A stretch of DNA of 64,000 bases from Desulforhabdus amnigena. Its GTDB lineage: Bacteria; Desulfobacterota; Syntrophobacteria; Syntrophobacterales; Syntrophobacteraceae. Location of the stretch: positions 62,001 to 126,000 of the forward strand of contig NZ_BSDR01000001.1 in the NCBI RefSeq assembly GCF_027925305.1, given 5' to 3'. Under the pieces are notes generated by a model. It saw nothing but the letters and a program-made list of their open reading frames with translations, searched no databases and was not told where the DNA came from. The stretch's first letter is position 1, and the number at the start of each line of letters is the position of its first letter. Below are positions 1 to 8,787 of the stretch, piece after piece. Position numbers and translations under genes: made by a program.

Positions 1-226
1 GGCCGGTAAAAAAGATCAACAGTAAAACAAGGACAATTCCAAGCCCCGGAAGGGGAAAAGGAATGTAGTTCTTGGGATTGTAACGCGTGGGAATCAAGTT
101 GAAAACCCGGTCCGCATGGGTAAGCAAAAGCATCACCACATAAACGGTGATGGAAAGGGGAACCACCGTCAGCAGACCGGCAATGAAATAGTTCCGAATC
201 TTATCTTTTATTTTCTTGAGCAACAA
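1..226 (-). CDS. DUF502 family membrane protein (5' part, cut by window edge)
   Basis: Reading on the minus strand from a TTG at 226, the frame gives a short basic start ([14 protein letters not shown]), then a hydrophobic helix and a second one near the window edge, with the [13 protein letters not shown]-type segment typical of DUF502 proteins. The family is of unknown function; members are inner-membrane proteins of about 200-220 residues, so roughly a third is visible. The only in-frame start candidates after the previous stop are two TTG codons, both overlapping the end of panD by about 18 bp, so translation is probably coupled to panD. Family assignment rests on motif recall. Confidence 0.7.
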   Translation of the reverse strand, partial: MLLKKIKDKIRNYFIAGLLTVVPLSITVYVVMLLLTHADRVFNLIPTRYNPKNYIPFPLPGLGIVLVLLLIFFTG

Positions 227-600
227 AGCTGTGCCTGTATCTTCGTATTGGGTTTATATGGCTTGTTGTCCTTGCCCAAAAAAACGACTTTGGGCTCGTG
301 GTTTGCTATTTCATTTTCTTCATAATGGCCGTAGGTGACAATGATGATAAGATCACCTTTTGCACCCATTCGGGCTGCAGCTCCGTTGAGACAAAAATCG
401 CCTTTTCCCGCCGGACCTGGAATGGCGTAGGTATCAAACCGCGCGCCATTATTGATATTGAAGACTTTGATCTGTTCATAAGTCAGAATATCGGCAGCCT
501 TCATCAATTCTTCGTCAATGGTAAGGCTTCCTTCGTAGTTGAGGTCGGCGTCAGTCACTGTCGCACGATGGATTTTGGACTTGAGCATCAAACGTTGCAT
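208..600 (-). CDS. panD: aspartate 1-decarboxylase precursor
   Basis: PanD converts L-aspartate to beta-alanine for pantothenate and CoA synthesis, using a pyruvoyl group made by self-cleavage. The 130-residue product has the family length and the cleavage motif YEGS, with Gly24-Ser25 as the processing site when the second of two adjacent ATG codons is used. That ATG has AGGAGG at ideal spacing; an ATG three bases upstream is too close to it. The NNGARFDTY and NGAAAR segments of the active site are present. The gene lies 43 bp downstream of panC and overlaps the next frame, so panC-panD-DUF502 looks like one minus-strand operon. Confidence 0.95.
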   Translation of the reverse strand: MQRLMLKSKIHRATVTDADLNYEGSLTIDEELMKAADILTYEQIKVFNINNGARFDTYAIPGPAGKGDFCLNGAAARMGAKGDLIIIVTYGHYEENEIANHEPKVVFLGKDNKPYKPNTKIQAQLCCSRK

Positions 601-643
601 CATTTCCTCCTGGAGTTTTGTTATTCAGCTTGAGAGCCACGGT

Positions 644-1495
644 TCATTGGGGAATATTTAACACGCAGTTATCGATAAGGCGAGTTGTACCCAAAAAAAC
701 TGCAAGAGCAAGCAGTGTGGGGCCATCGATTCTGGAGACCTCTTCGAGGGTCTCGGGATGACGGAGTTCCGCATAATCGATTCGCATGTCTTTGCCGGCT
801 TTCAGGATTTCTCTGACGCGCTTCAGGATGATATCACTGCGCCGTTCTCCACTTTGAATCAGTGTTTGAGCTTCCCTGAGGGATTGACTCAGGCGTAATG
901 CTTCTTGTCTCTGCTCAGAGGTCAAATAGACGTTCCGGCTGCTCAGAGCCAGCCCATCCGATTCTCTGACAATGGGATGGCCAAGCACCTCAACATCCAT
1001 ATTGAGGTCTTTGACCATTCTACGGATGGTCACCAGTTGTTGGAAGTCCTTTTCACCAAACATGGCCACATGGGGTTTCACGATATTGAAAAGTTTGTTG
1101 ACCACCGTGGTCACTCCACGAAAATGCCCTGGCCGGCTTTTGCCGCAGAGCGGAAGCGTCACTCGCGTGACATCCACATAGGTCTGATATCCCTCAGGGT
1201 ACATTTCAGCGGCTTCAGGTGAAAAAGCGGCATCCACTCCCACCTCCGTCGCCAGACGAATGTCATTCTCAAAGTCCCTGGGATATCTTTCAAAATCTTC
1301 ACCTGGGCCGAACTGCGTCGGGTTGACGAATACACTCATTACCACAATATCTGCATGAGTCCGGGCTTTCTGCATCAGAGTCAGATGTCCCGCATGTAGA
1401 TAGCCCATGGTGGGCACCAGAGCGATTCTTTTTCCCTCGCCGCGCCACATGTCGGCTTGCTGCTGCATCTCGGAAACACTTTCGATGATGCGCAT
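644..1495 (-). CDS. panC: pantothenate synthetase (pantoate--beta-alanine ligase)
   Basis: PanC joins pantoate and beta-alanine with ATP hydrolysis to AMP, the last step of pantothenate synthesis. The 283-residue product shows the nucleotidyltransferase HxGH motif in PTMGYLHAGHLTLM near residue 34, the PGEDFERYPRD segment, and the SDGLALSSRN loop that replaces KMSKS. The start at 1495 is chosen because AAGGAG sits about six bases before it; an upstream in-frame ATG would add 16 non-conserved residues. It leads the panC-panD pair, so beta-alanine production and use are co-located. The pantoate-forming reductase panE lies separately at 28.8 kb. Confidence 0.95.
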   Translation of the reverse strand: MRIIESVSEMQQQADMWRGEGKRIALVPTMGYLHAGHLTLMQKARTHADIVVMSVFVNPTQFGPGEDFERYPRDFENDIRLATEVGVDAAFSPEAAEMYPEGYQTYVDVTRVTLPLCGKSRPGHFRGVTTVVNKLFNIVKPHVAMFGEKDFQQLVTIRRMVKDLNMDVEVLGHPIVRESDGLALSSRNVYLTSEQRQEALRLSQSLREAQTLIQSGERRSDIILKRVREILKAGKDMRIDYAELRHPETLEEVSRIDGPTLLALAVFLGTTRLIDNCVLNIPQ

Positions 1496-1991
1496 GAATT
1501 CTCCTTTTTGTTGAGTCGAAAACAGGAACTTGCATGCACACAAACAACAAAAGCCTTCGGGACTTGGGGGTCCGGAAGGCTCATCGTACCGGCGCGTGTT
1601 CCATTTTCACAATAGCCTTTCATCTTTCCCGGTGATTTCGTCTCGGTTCCTGTTGAATTGGATCCAAGCGAAATGAAATCCCGCAGACCGGCTGTTCAGT
1701 ACCAAGGAGCCTGCTTTTTGTCAAGAATTATATCGGATTGGGAAGATTTGAACCAGGCTTTGAAAAGAACTTTTTGCCCGGCGAGGATGACGGGAACCGG
1801 AAGAAGACCCTCCCCCTCATTCGATGAATTCGCCTCCCATCGCATCTTTATCTTGATAAAGGGTTAACTGATAGTATACAAAGTTTGATAAATCTTCACG
1901 CATGGGTTCAAGAACATCCATCTGTGAGTTCTTTGAATGTTGAAAGGGGTCTCGGGTTCACCAGAACTTACAAACCGACAGAAAGGGACAA
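1496..1991. other. intergenic region between divergent panC and acetoacetyl-CoA synthetase
   Basis: About 500 bases without a convincing gene. A promoter-like pair for the rightward gene sits near 1853-1880. I see no hairpin with a T-tract, no riboswitch and no RNA gene. Short open frames here lack ribosome binding sites and resemble nothing I know. Confidence 0.5.
1853..1880 (+). promoter_or_regulatory. possible sigma-70 type promoter of acetoacetyl-CoA synthetase gene
   Basis: TTGATA at 1853-1858 and TATACA at 1875-1880 are separated by 16 bases, about 110 bases upstream of the ATG at 1992. The match is moderate (TTGATA 5/6, TATACA 4/6) and unsupported by other data. Confidence 0.35.
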
Positions 1992-3947
1992 ATGATGAGC
2001 AAACTCCTATGGCAGCCTTCCGAAAGACGTATCCAAGAGACAAACATGTATCAGTTCATGCAGTACGTCAATGATCGCTACGGAAAGAGTTTTCGCACTT
2101 ACAGCGACCTGTATCAGTGGTCGATCTCTGACATCCCTGATTTCTGGGGTGCCGTGTGGGACTATGGACAGATCATTCACAGCGTGCCTTACACTCAAGT
2201 GGTGGACGATGCTACGAAGCTGCCCGGAGCCCGCTGGTTCGTGGGGGCAAAGTTGAACTTTGCAGAAAATCTGCTGCGTTACCGTGACGATCATGTCGCC
2301 CTGAGCTTCAGGACCGAAGGCACTCCGACGGTGCGCATCACCTATGCGGAACTCTATGATCGGGTGGCCCGCCTTGCCAGGGCGTTTCGGGACATGGGAT
2401 TGCAGGTTGGAGATCGAGTGGCTGGTTTCATGCCGAATATGATCGAGACCGTCGTTGCCATGCTTGCCACCACCAGCGTGGGAGCCATCTGGTCGTCATG
2501 CTCCCCCGATTTTGGAATCAAGGGGGTCTTGGACCGTTTCGGCCAGATCCAGCCGCGTGTTCTCTTCACTCCCAATGGATACAGTTATAGCGGAAAAAAA
2601 ATAGATTCCCTGGAACGTATTGCCGAAGTGGTGCAGCAAATCCCGAGCATCGAAAAGGTTGTCGTAGTTCCCAACACGGATCCTCATCCCGACCCGACGC
2701 GTGTCCCCAACGGAATCCTTTTTGAAGACTTTCTGGCCAAAGAAAAGGGTCTGGAAATAGAATTCGAACAACTGCCCGCCGATCATCCCGTCTATATCAT
2801 GTATTCCTCGGGAACCACCGGTGTTCCCAAGTGCATCGTTCACGGGGCGGGTGGCACACTGATCCAGCACATCAAGGAACTCAAGCTTCACACCGACCTC
2901 AAGCGTGAAGACACTATCTTCTACTTTACGACCTGCGGATGGATGATGTGGAACTGGCTGGTCAGTTCTCTGGCGTTGGGGGCGCATGTGCTGCTTTACG
3001 ACGGTTCTCCCTTTTATCCACGGCCCGACGCTATGTGGAAGATGGCCGAGGAGGAAAGGATCAGTATTTTCGGGACCAGCGCCAAGTACCTGGCGGCCGT
3101 TGAAAAAGCTCATGTGAAACCCAAAGAATCCTTCGACCTGACGCCTCTCAAAGCGATTCTCTCCACCGGTTCGCCCCTTTCCATCGAGAGTTTTGAATTC
3201 GTTTACCGGGATATCAAAGAAGATCTTTGCCTCTCTTCCATTTCCGGCGGCACGGATATCATTTCCTGTTTCGCTCTGGGAAATCCCATAGGCCCCGTTT
3301 ATGCGGGCGAACTTCAGTGCCGGGGACTGGGGATGAAGGTGCAGGCCTTTAACGACGAAGGCAAGCCGGTTATGGGAGAAAAAGGTGAATTGGTCTGTAC
3401 CGCCGCGGCTCCCTCCATGCCCATCAGCTTCTGGAACGATCCCGATGGCAAGAAGTATCGGAACGCTTACTTTGAACTCTACCCGGGAATCTGGAGTCAC
3501 GGCGATTACATCGAAATCACCGAAAACGAGGGCGTCATCATATACGGAAGATCCGATGCCACTCTCAATCCCGGAGGCGTACGCATAGGAACCGCCGAGA
3601 TCTATCGCCAGGTGGAAAACATTCCTGAAGTCCTGGACAGCCTGGTGATCGGTCAGGAGTGGGATAACGATGTGCGGGTGATCCTGTTCCTGAAACTGCG
3701 TGAAGGTTTTGAACTGACCGAAGAGCTGCAGAAGCGGATCAAGACCATGATTCGTGAAAACACGACTCCCCGCCATGTTCCAGGAAAGATCATCGCAGTA
3801 CCCGATATCCCTTATACCATCAGCGGCAAGAAGGTGGAGCTTGCCGTGCGCAAGGTCATCCACAATCAGGAGGTCAAGAACAAGGACGCCCTTGCAAATC
3901 CTGAAGCCCTCGACTACTATAAAGACCTTGAAGCGCTGAAATCTTAA
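1992..3947 (+). CDS. acetoacetate--CoA ligase (acetoacetyl-CoA synthetase)
   Basis: Activates acetoacetate to acetoacetyl-CoA using ATP, in the cytoplasm. The 651-residue length and N-terminus (WQPSERRIQETNMYQFMQYV, then DIPDFWGAVWDY) match acetoacetyl-CoA synthetases rather than acetyl-CoA synthetases. The adenylation P-loop YIMYSSGTTGVPK is near residue 270, the ATP motif IYGRSDATLNPGGVRIGTAE is present, and the catalytic lysine motif ISGKKVE is near residue 612. Two adjacent ATG codons follow an AAAGGGACA stretch. It stands alone with long intergenic regions on both sides. In a syntroph or sulfate reducer it could serve ketone-body, polyhydroxybutyrate or butyrate metabolism (inference). 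Confidence 0.92.
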   Translation: MMSKLLWQPSERRIQETNMYQFMQYVNDRYGKSFRTYSDLYQWSISDIPDFWGAVWDYGQIIHSVPYTQVVDDATKLPGARWFVGAKLNFAENLLRYRDDHVALSFRTEGTPTVRITYAELYDRVARLARAFRDMGLQVGDRVAGFMPNMIETVVAMLATTSVGAIWSSCSPDFGIKGVLDRFGQIQPRVLFTPNGYSYSGKKIDSLERIAEVVQQIPSIEKVVVVPNTDPHPDPTRVPNGILFEDFLAKEKGLEIEFEQLPADHPVYIMYSSGTTGVPKCIVHGAGGTLIQHIKELKLHTDLKREDTIFYFTTCGWMMWNWLVSSLALGAHVLLYDGSPFYPRPDAMWKMAEEERISIFGTSAKYLAAVEKAHVKPKESFDLTPLKAILSTGSPLSIESFEFVYRDIKEDLCLSSISGGTDIISCFALGNPIGPVYAGELQCRGLGMKVQAFNDEGKPVMGEKGELVCTAAAPSMPISFWNDPDGKKYRNAYFELYPGIWSHGDYIEITENEGVIIYGRSDATLNPGGVRIGTAEIYRQVENIPEVLDSLVIGQEWDNDVRVILFLKLREGFELTEELQKRIKTMIRENTTPRHVPGKIIAVPDIPYTISGKKVELAVRKVIHNQEVKNKDALANPEALDYYKDLEALKS

Positions 3948-4097
3948 GAGATGCTGAAAGCTTGCCTTGAACAGATCTTCCCCGTTCAACTCTGAGGATC
4001 AGCTTAGCCGACATGTGTTGAAGGCTGTCGGGAGGAGGTGAGTTTGGGGGGCCGTTTTGAGGTTATGAATTTAAATACCGCTTTCAGGTGAAATGAA

Positions 4098-4126
4098 CCC
4101 GAATGGAATTCGGGCTAAAGTTTTTA
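4098..4126 (+). terminator. hairpin followed by T-rich tract
   Basis: CCCGAAT GGA ATTCGGG (4098-4114) forms a 7-bp stem with a 3-nt loop, followed by CTAAAGTTTTTAT. It is plausible as a rho-independent terminator downstream of the acetoacetyl-CoA synthetase gene, though it lies 150 bases past its stop. Confidence 0.4.
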
Positions 4127-4172
4127 TTGGAGTGGAAGACCGGTTTAAAAGTAGAGGGTTGAAGCTAAAGGT

Positions 4173-4196
4173 GAGGGGCGAAAGCCCCTCTCTTTA
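4173..4196 (+). terminator. hairpin followed by short T-rich tract
   Basis: GAGGGGC GAAA GCCCCTC (4173-4190) is a perfect 7-bp GC-rich stem closed by a stable GAAA tetraloop, followed by TCTTTA. It looks like an intrinsic terminator on the plus strand, with a short T-tract. Confidence 0.5.
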
Positions 4197-4369
4197 TGAA
4201 ATGAACTGCCGGTTTTCCAGGGAGGGGAGCGTCCGCCGGTACAAATCATGATGCTGGTATTTCTGAACAGATTTTCATTTCGACGGACTGAGACCACATT
4301 TCTTGCTCACCTCGCTTATTATTTCGTTCCAGTTTGCTGAAAACACTTGCTAACAGGGAAGCGCGGAGG

Positions 4370-4564
4370 ATGTCGAAAAAATCCGGTGCGTTTAACTTCT
4401 TTAAAGGTTTACCGGAACTTATAGTGGGAATTTTGACTTTGGGTTTGACTGATCAGGAATTTAAGAATAGCATTCAATGGATTTCTTCTTTCAATAATAT
4501 GATTTTATTATGGATTATGCTTAATGGGATACGGGAAGATGGTCGGTTTCAGGAGATAACATAG
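4370..4564 (+). CDS. doubtful small hypothetical protein
   Basis: A 64-codon frame starting MSKKSGAFNFFKGLPELIVG with one hydrophobic stretch. GGAGG lies directly against the ATG, too close to be a good ribosome binding site. I do not recognise it. It may be a remnant or chance frame; it is listed because nothing else fills this space. Confidence 0.25.
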   Translation: MSKKSGAFNFFKGLPELIVGILTLGLTDQEFKNSIQWISSFNNMILLWIMLNGIREDGRFQEIT

Positions 4565-4637
4565 AATCATACAAAGAATCGCCAGGCGGCTGTTTCTTGT
4601 CTTCTCTTGTTGTTGTGGCATGTATGGAAAGCGGGAA

Positions 4638-5477
4638 ATGAAGGTTATATCCAGGAAAAACGAACCCTATTATTACGACTCGGCTAAGCGGCAGATCCCC
4701 ATGTTGGAAGAGTTTCTGGAGCTTTTCCGGTACCGTGAACTTCTGGCACAATTTGTGGCCCGCAATATAAAAATCCGTTATAAACGTTCTGTATTGGGGG
4801 TTGCCTGGACGATGCTCAATCCACTGTTCATGATGGTGATCATGACCCTGGTTTTTTCAAAGCTCTTTCGCTTCACCCTGGATTACTACCCGGTGTATGT
4901 ACTTACGGGGTTCATTTTTTGGAACTTCTTTTCCCAGACAACCACTCTGGCTATGAACGAGCTGGTCTGGGGGGGGAACCTGTTGACTCGCATATATATG
5001 CCACGCGCCATTTTCGGCGTCACAGCTCTTGGGACAGGCTTAGTCAATATTTTTCTGGCATTGGTGCCGCTTCTGTTGATCATGCTGGTAACCGGTGCCC
5101 CCCTAAGACCTGCACTCTTTTTCTTGCCCGTTTCCATCCTCCTTTTGGCTATGTTTACACTGGGAGTCGGCCTTTTTCTTTCAATGTTGGCAGTCTATTT
5201 TGTTGATATCCTTGAAATATATCAGGTCGTTCTGCTTGCCTTGATGTATCTTAGCCCTGTTATTTATCCTATCCAAATCATACCGGAAGGATATGTTTGG
5301 GTGTTTAAAATGAATCCGATTTACTACCTTTTGGAGGTTTTTAGATCTCCGATTTATTATGGATGCCTTCCGGATTTTCATTCATTGCTTTTCGCCATGT
5401 TGATCTCTTTGGGAGCATTGCTGTTCGGTTGGTGGAGTTTCGCGAGGAAAGCTGATGATTTCGCTTACAGAATCTGA
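4638..5477 (+). CDS. wzm: polysaccharide (O-antigen) export ABC transporter, permease
   Basis: ABC-2 type permease that, with its ATPase partner, exports undecaprenyl-linked polysaccharide across the inner membrane. The product (about 279 residues) has the cytoplasmic lead-in typical of Wzm/KpsM/TagG proteins, including the ELLAQFVARNIKIRYKRSVL and LGVAWTMLNPLFMM segments, then about six hydrophobic helices. The start at 4638 is preferred over an ATG 18 bases upstream, but neither has a strong ribosome binding site. The downstream ATPase overlaps it by 23 bp. With the initiating transferase at 10.9 kb this suggests ABC-dependent O-antigen export; I see no Wzx flippase or separate Wzy polymerase here. 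Confidence 0.88.
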   Translation: MKVISRKNEPYYYDSAKRQIPMLEEFLELFRYRELLAQFVARNIKIRYKRSVLGVAWTMLNPLFMMVIMTLVFSKLFRFTLDYYPVYVLTGFIFWNFFSQTTTLAMNELVWGGNLLTRIYMPRAIFGVTALGTGLVNIFLALVPLLLIMLVTGAPLRPALFFLPVSILLLAMFTLGVGLFLSMLAVYFVDILEIYQVVLLALMYLSPVIYPIQIIPEGYVWVFKMNPIYYLLEVFRSPIYYGCLPDFHSLLFAMLISLGALLFGWWSFARKADDFAYRI

Positions 5478-6246
5478 TGATAGATCCCAAAAAGCTTTTC
5501 CAGGAAGTATCAATGAACCTGTTATAAGGCTTGAAAATGTTTCTGTTCGGTATCGTTTGCCACGAGAGACCATAAAAAGTGTGAAAGAATATACCATTAA
5601 AAGGATTCTACAACGGCGTTTGATTCATGATGAGTTTTTGGCTCTAGATGATGTAAGTTTAGATATCGAGAGGGGGGAACTGTTCGGCTTGATTGGCCGT
5701 AATGGTGCGGGCAAGAGCACTCTTCTCAAAGTGATATCGAGAGTTCTTCGTCCTACGTCCGGACGCCTTCAACTGCGCGGTCGGGTTGCGCCGTTGCTGG
5801 AACTTGGAGCCGGATTTCATTTTGAACTCACAGGGCGGGAAAACGTGTTTCTCAATGCGTCATTGCTGGGCTATTCCCGCGCTCAAACGGCCGAACGCCT
5901 CGACGAGATTGTGGATTTTGCGGAAATATCTGATTTTATTGATGCCCCCCTTCGTACTTATTCCACTGGGATGGTGGCGCGGCTCGGTTTTGCCGTAGCT
6001 ACAACCACTCAACCTGATATCTTGATCATTGATGAGGTATTGTCCGTAGGCGACGAACATTTTCAGCGAAAGTGCCGTGAGAGGATCAATGAATTTCGAA
6101 ATAATAAGGCGACGATACTTCTGGTGACCCACAGTATGGAAGTTGCGCGCAGCATGTGTAACCGTGTTGCATGGCTGGAAGGTGGTCGAGTACGTGCTCT
6201 GGGTCTACCGGAAGAAATCGTGGCGTCTTATCAACAAAATTCATGA
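5455..6246 (+). CDS. wzt: polysaccharide (O-antigen) export ABC transporter, ATPase
   Basis: Energises export by the preceding permease. Visible are Walker A GLIGRNGAGKSTLLKVI near residue 80, a signature-like STGMVARLGFAVA region and Walker B PDILIIDEVLSVGDEHF. At 263 residues it stops soon after the nucleotide-binding domain and lacks the C-terminal carbohydrate-binding domain that full-length Wzt proteins (about 400 residues) use to recognise a capped chain end. It therefore resembles the short KpsT/TagH-type or uncapped-chain exporters. A GAGGAAA ribosome binding site precedes the ATG inside the permease gene, so the two genes are translationally coupled. Confidence 0.9.
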   Translation: MISLTESDDRSQKAFPGSINEPVIRLENVSVRYRLPRETIKSVKEYTIKRILQRRLIHDEFLALDDVSLDIERGELFGLIGRNGAGKSTLLKVISRVLRPTSGRLQLRGRVAPLLELGAGFHFELTGRENVFLNASLLGYSRAQTAERLDEIVDFAEISDFIDAPLRTYSTGMVARLGFAVATTTQPDILIIDEVLSVGDEHFQRKCRERINEFRNNKATILLVTHSMEVARSMCNRVAWLEGGRVRALGLPEEIVASYQQNS

Positions 6247-6332
6247 GATGGATGTACTGTTCAGTTATAGAGAGGCTGTGTTTATTGACAGTTGAAATAC
6301 CCTCCACCAGGACAGCCTTTTCCAACGTATTT

Positions 6333-8483
6333 TCAGTGTCGTTCAATCGTCAGTTGTTTAAATGAAGCCAGATTTTCAAAAAGCGCTTCGTACTGCTTGC
6401 TTACGCGTTCGAGGGAATACCCTCCTTCAACAACAGAGCGCCGAGCGTTTGTGCGCAGTTCCTCAAAGCGGTTTCCCCTCTCTCTGATGAGTTGCCTCAG
6501 GGCCGGTAGCAGTTCCATTGGTCGATTTACCGGCGCCAAATAGCCGTTGATCCCCGGTTGGATCACCCGCTCGATTTCTCCAGCCTTGGTGGCAAACACA
6601 GGGATTTTCATGGAGAGGGCTTCAAGCATGACCATTGGAAGTCCTTCGACGACGGAAACGAGGACCAGGACATCTGCAGCTGCATAAATGGAACCCATCT
6701 CTTCGGGAGAGACAAAAGGGAGCCATGTAAGCCGGGAAGAAATGGGCGATCCTTGAAGCAACGCCTCTGTTTGCTTGCGAAGTATTCCATCTCCGACCAT
6801 CATGAACTGGACCGCATTTTCTGAGAGGAGGTTTTCAGCAATCTTGACAAAGATATGCGGCCGCTTCTCTTCGCTCAACCGTCCCACAAAGAGCACTAAG
6901 AACGCCTCCCGGGAAATGCCCCATCGATGTCTTGATTCATTGCGGTCAAACCTTTCCGGGTTGTAGAGTCCCTCTGTGTCCACTCCGTTGAAAATGACCT
7001 GGATCTTCTCCTCCCGAATCGAATTTTTCAGAAGACTCTCTTTGATGTGCTGATTCACTCCGACAAAACGGTCAATATACGGCTCATAAGCTATAGCGTT
7101 TCTGAAGTGCCCCAATTGGCTGTCATTATGAAGAATATTGACAATGGGGAGAGCAGGACGGTTTTTCTTGATCTCTGGAAGATATTTATAGCCAATTTCG
7201 CTGCCATCCAGGAGCAATGCGTGTATGGAGCGTGTTTTGAGAAAATTGAAAACAAAGGGTTTCCAATTGCGTTCATCCAGGAAATTGGGGAGATGGTAGA
7301 TACAGGGGGTAACTGATTTGATCTGTGCCTCCAGCGGGTTCTTGCTGCGTACCGTCGTCATGACATGGATGTTCCACCGATTGGCCAAAGTCTGGAGGAT
7401 TTGTCTCAGAACCATATCGGCTCCACCCAATTCTAGCCAGGGAACAAGCACCAGCAACCCCTTTTCCTTGGCGGCAGGTAAGTACTGGTTTGGGTGGTTC
7501 AAATTGATGAAGGGTCGATCCGGCTGAATGTCATGGTAAGCTCTACGGATTTTATGACGCAGTCTGTGCTGTATAAAAATATTTGGATTTAATTTCTTGA
7601 TGCGTTCCCGCAGTTCTTCTGCGATAGCGTCAGCTTTGTGCGTTAAGGTTTTTCCATGTCGTCGATGCCCGAACAAAAGTTCCGGAATCGTTTTACCTCT
7701 GAGTCCTTTTGCCCCCAGACGAATCCAGAATTCCCAGTCTTCATAGCCTCCCCGCATTTCAGGGCGATAGCCTCCAACATCCAGCCAGTCTTCTTTCTTG
7801 AAGACTGCACTGGCCAGAACGTGATTGTATTGCAGGATTTTGTCAATATCGAAATCTTGAGTCTCCCACGTTCCCTGCTCATCGCCAAAGAGATGAAGCC
7901 AGGAGTAGGCAAATCCAATCCCGGGATTACTCTCAAGCATGGAAACACACTTTTCAAGATAAGTGGGCTCCAGAATATCATCTGCATCCAGGCAGCAGAT
8001 ATATTTGCCCCTGGCCTTCGATATCCCTTTATTCCTTGCTCCCTCCGGTCCCGTATTTGCCTGATGGATGACTTGAACTTTCGGTTGCTGCAGATTTTCA
8101 AGAAGATTACAAGTATAAGGGTCTGTGGACCCATCATTTACAACGATAACCTCAAGGTCTTGCAGTGTTTGGCGGGCGACGCTCTCCAGAGCATCCCCAA
8201 GAAAACGTCCATAATTGAAGCAGGGAATCACTACTGAAACGAGAGGAGCTCCATCGTTGTGCGGCCAGGGTTGCGCCGGTTGGTTGATGAGTGGGAGCTG
8301 TTGAGGGATGGCCCGATAGAAAAGATCCAAAAATCTATTTATCTTGGCTTTGGCTTCAGGGGAGAGCTTTTCCTTGAGCTGCCAACGCATCAGATACAGG
8401 ATGTGGTCCAGATTGAGTTTCCAGGAAGGTTCTTTGGGTTTTGGGGAAAGGGGTGTCACCGCCAAAGGAGCTTTATCTTTCAT
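6333..8483 (-). CDS. two-domain glycosyltransferase (GT2 fused to GT4)
   Basis: A large cytoplasmic glycosyltransferase of about 716 residues. After about 75 residues with no recognised domain comes a GT2 domain with VSVVIPCFNYGRFLGDALES, VVNDGSTDP and LDADDIL. The C-terminal half is a GT4 domain with VLFVGRLSEEKRPHIFVKIA and VVEGLPMVMLEALSMKIPVF. The two domains suggest addition of two sugars in a row to a growing O-antigen or capsule unit (inference). It is on the minus strand, convergent with wzt and divergent from the next glycosyltransferase. The ATG at 8483 follows AAGGA; an ATG at 8507 or a TTG at 8546 are alternatives. Confidence 0.82.
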   Translation of the reverse strand: MKDKAPLAVTPLSPKPKEPSWKLNLDHILYLMRWQLKEKLSPEAKAKINRFLDLFYRAIPQQLPLINQPAQPWPHNDGAPLVSVVIPCFNYGRFLGDALESVARQTLQDLEVIVVNDGSTDPYTCNLLENLQQPKVQVIHQANTGPEGARNKGISKARGKYICCLDADDILEPTYLEKCVSMLESNPGIGFAYSWLHLFGDEQGTWETQDFDIDKILQYNHVLASAVFKKEDWLDVGGYRPEMRGGYEDWEFWIRLGAKGLRGKTIPELLFGHRRHGKTLTHKADAIAEELRERIKKLNPNIFIQHRLRHKIRRAYHDIQPDRPFINLNHPNQYLPAAKEKGLLVLVPWLELGGADMVLRQILQTLANRWNIHVMTTVRSKNPLEAQIKSVTPCIYHLPNFLDERNWKPFVFNFLKTRSIHALLLDGSEIGYKYLPEIKKNRPALPIVNILHNDSQLGHFRNAIAYEPYIDRFVGVNQHIKESLLKNSIREEKIQVIFNGVDTEGLYNPERFDRNESRHRWGISREAFLVLFVGRLSEEKRPHIFVKIAENLLSENAVQFMMVGDGILRKQTEALLQGSPISSRLTWLPFVSPEEMGSIYAAADVLVLVSVVEGLPMVMLEALSMKIPVFATKAGEIERVIQPGINGYLAPVNRPMELLPALRQLIRERGNRFEELRTNARRSVVEGGYSLERVSKQYEALFENLASFKQLTIERH

Positions 8484-8787
8484 ATAATCAGCATTTCCTT
8501 GAGTCATTTTGGTACGCAGTTCGCTGTGAACCACTGCTGTGCTCAAAAAAGTTTAGAATCTTTATCTTCGCATACAGAATTTTCAAAGAGTTTTGATACA
8601 TTCCGACCACCTTGTTGCCTTGCGTGTTTCATACAGAAAAAACTTGACCATTCTCATAAATATAATAAATTTTACTATCATAGATTTTTTAAACGATGTG
8701 AACAACCAAAAAATTCTATGCCTTGTCCATTTGCTCAAGGCTTTTTATTTTAGAATATCAAATTGTTAGCTATAATATAAAAAAGAG

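Larger units (their letters stand above)
3948..4637. other. intergenic region with two hairpins and one doubtful small frame
   Basis: Nearly 700 bases separate the acetoacetyl-CoA synthetase gene from the polysaccharide export genes. It holds two hairpins (4098-4126 and 4173-4196) that could end transcription, and a doubtful 64-codon frame at 4370-4564 (listed separately). The promoter of the export genes must lie here, but I could not pick it out. Confidence 0.4.

Noticed and set aside
2496-3989. Open frame of about 500 codons antisense to the acetoacetyl-CoA synthetase gene
   Set aside because: The plus-strand frame has all family motifs; the antisense frame resembles no known protein and is a codon-bias shadow.
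4334-4369. TTG-initiated extension of the small frame at 4370
   Set aside because: There is no ribosome binding site before the TTG, and the whole frame is doubtful.
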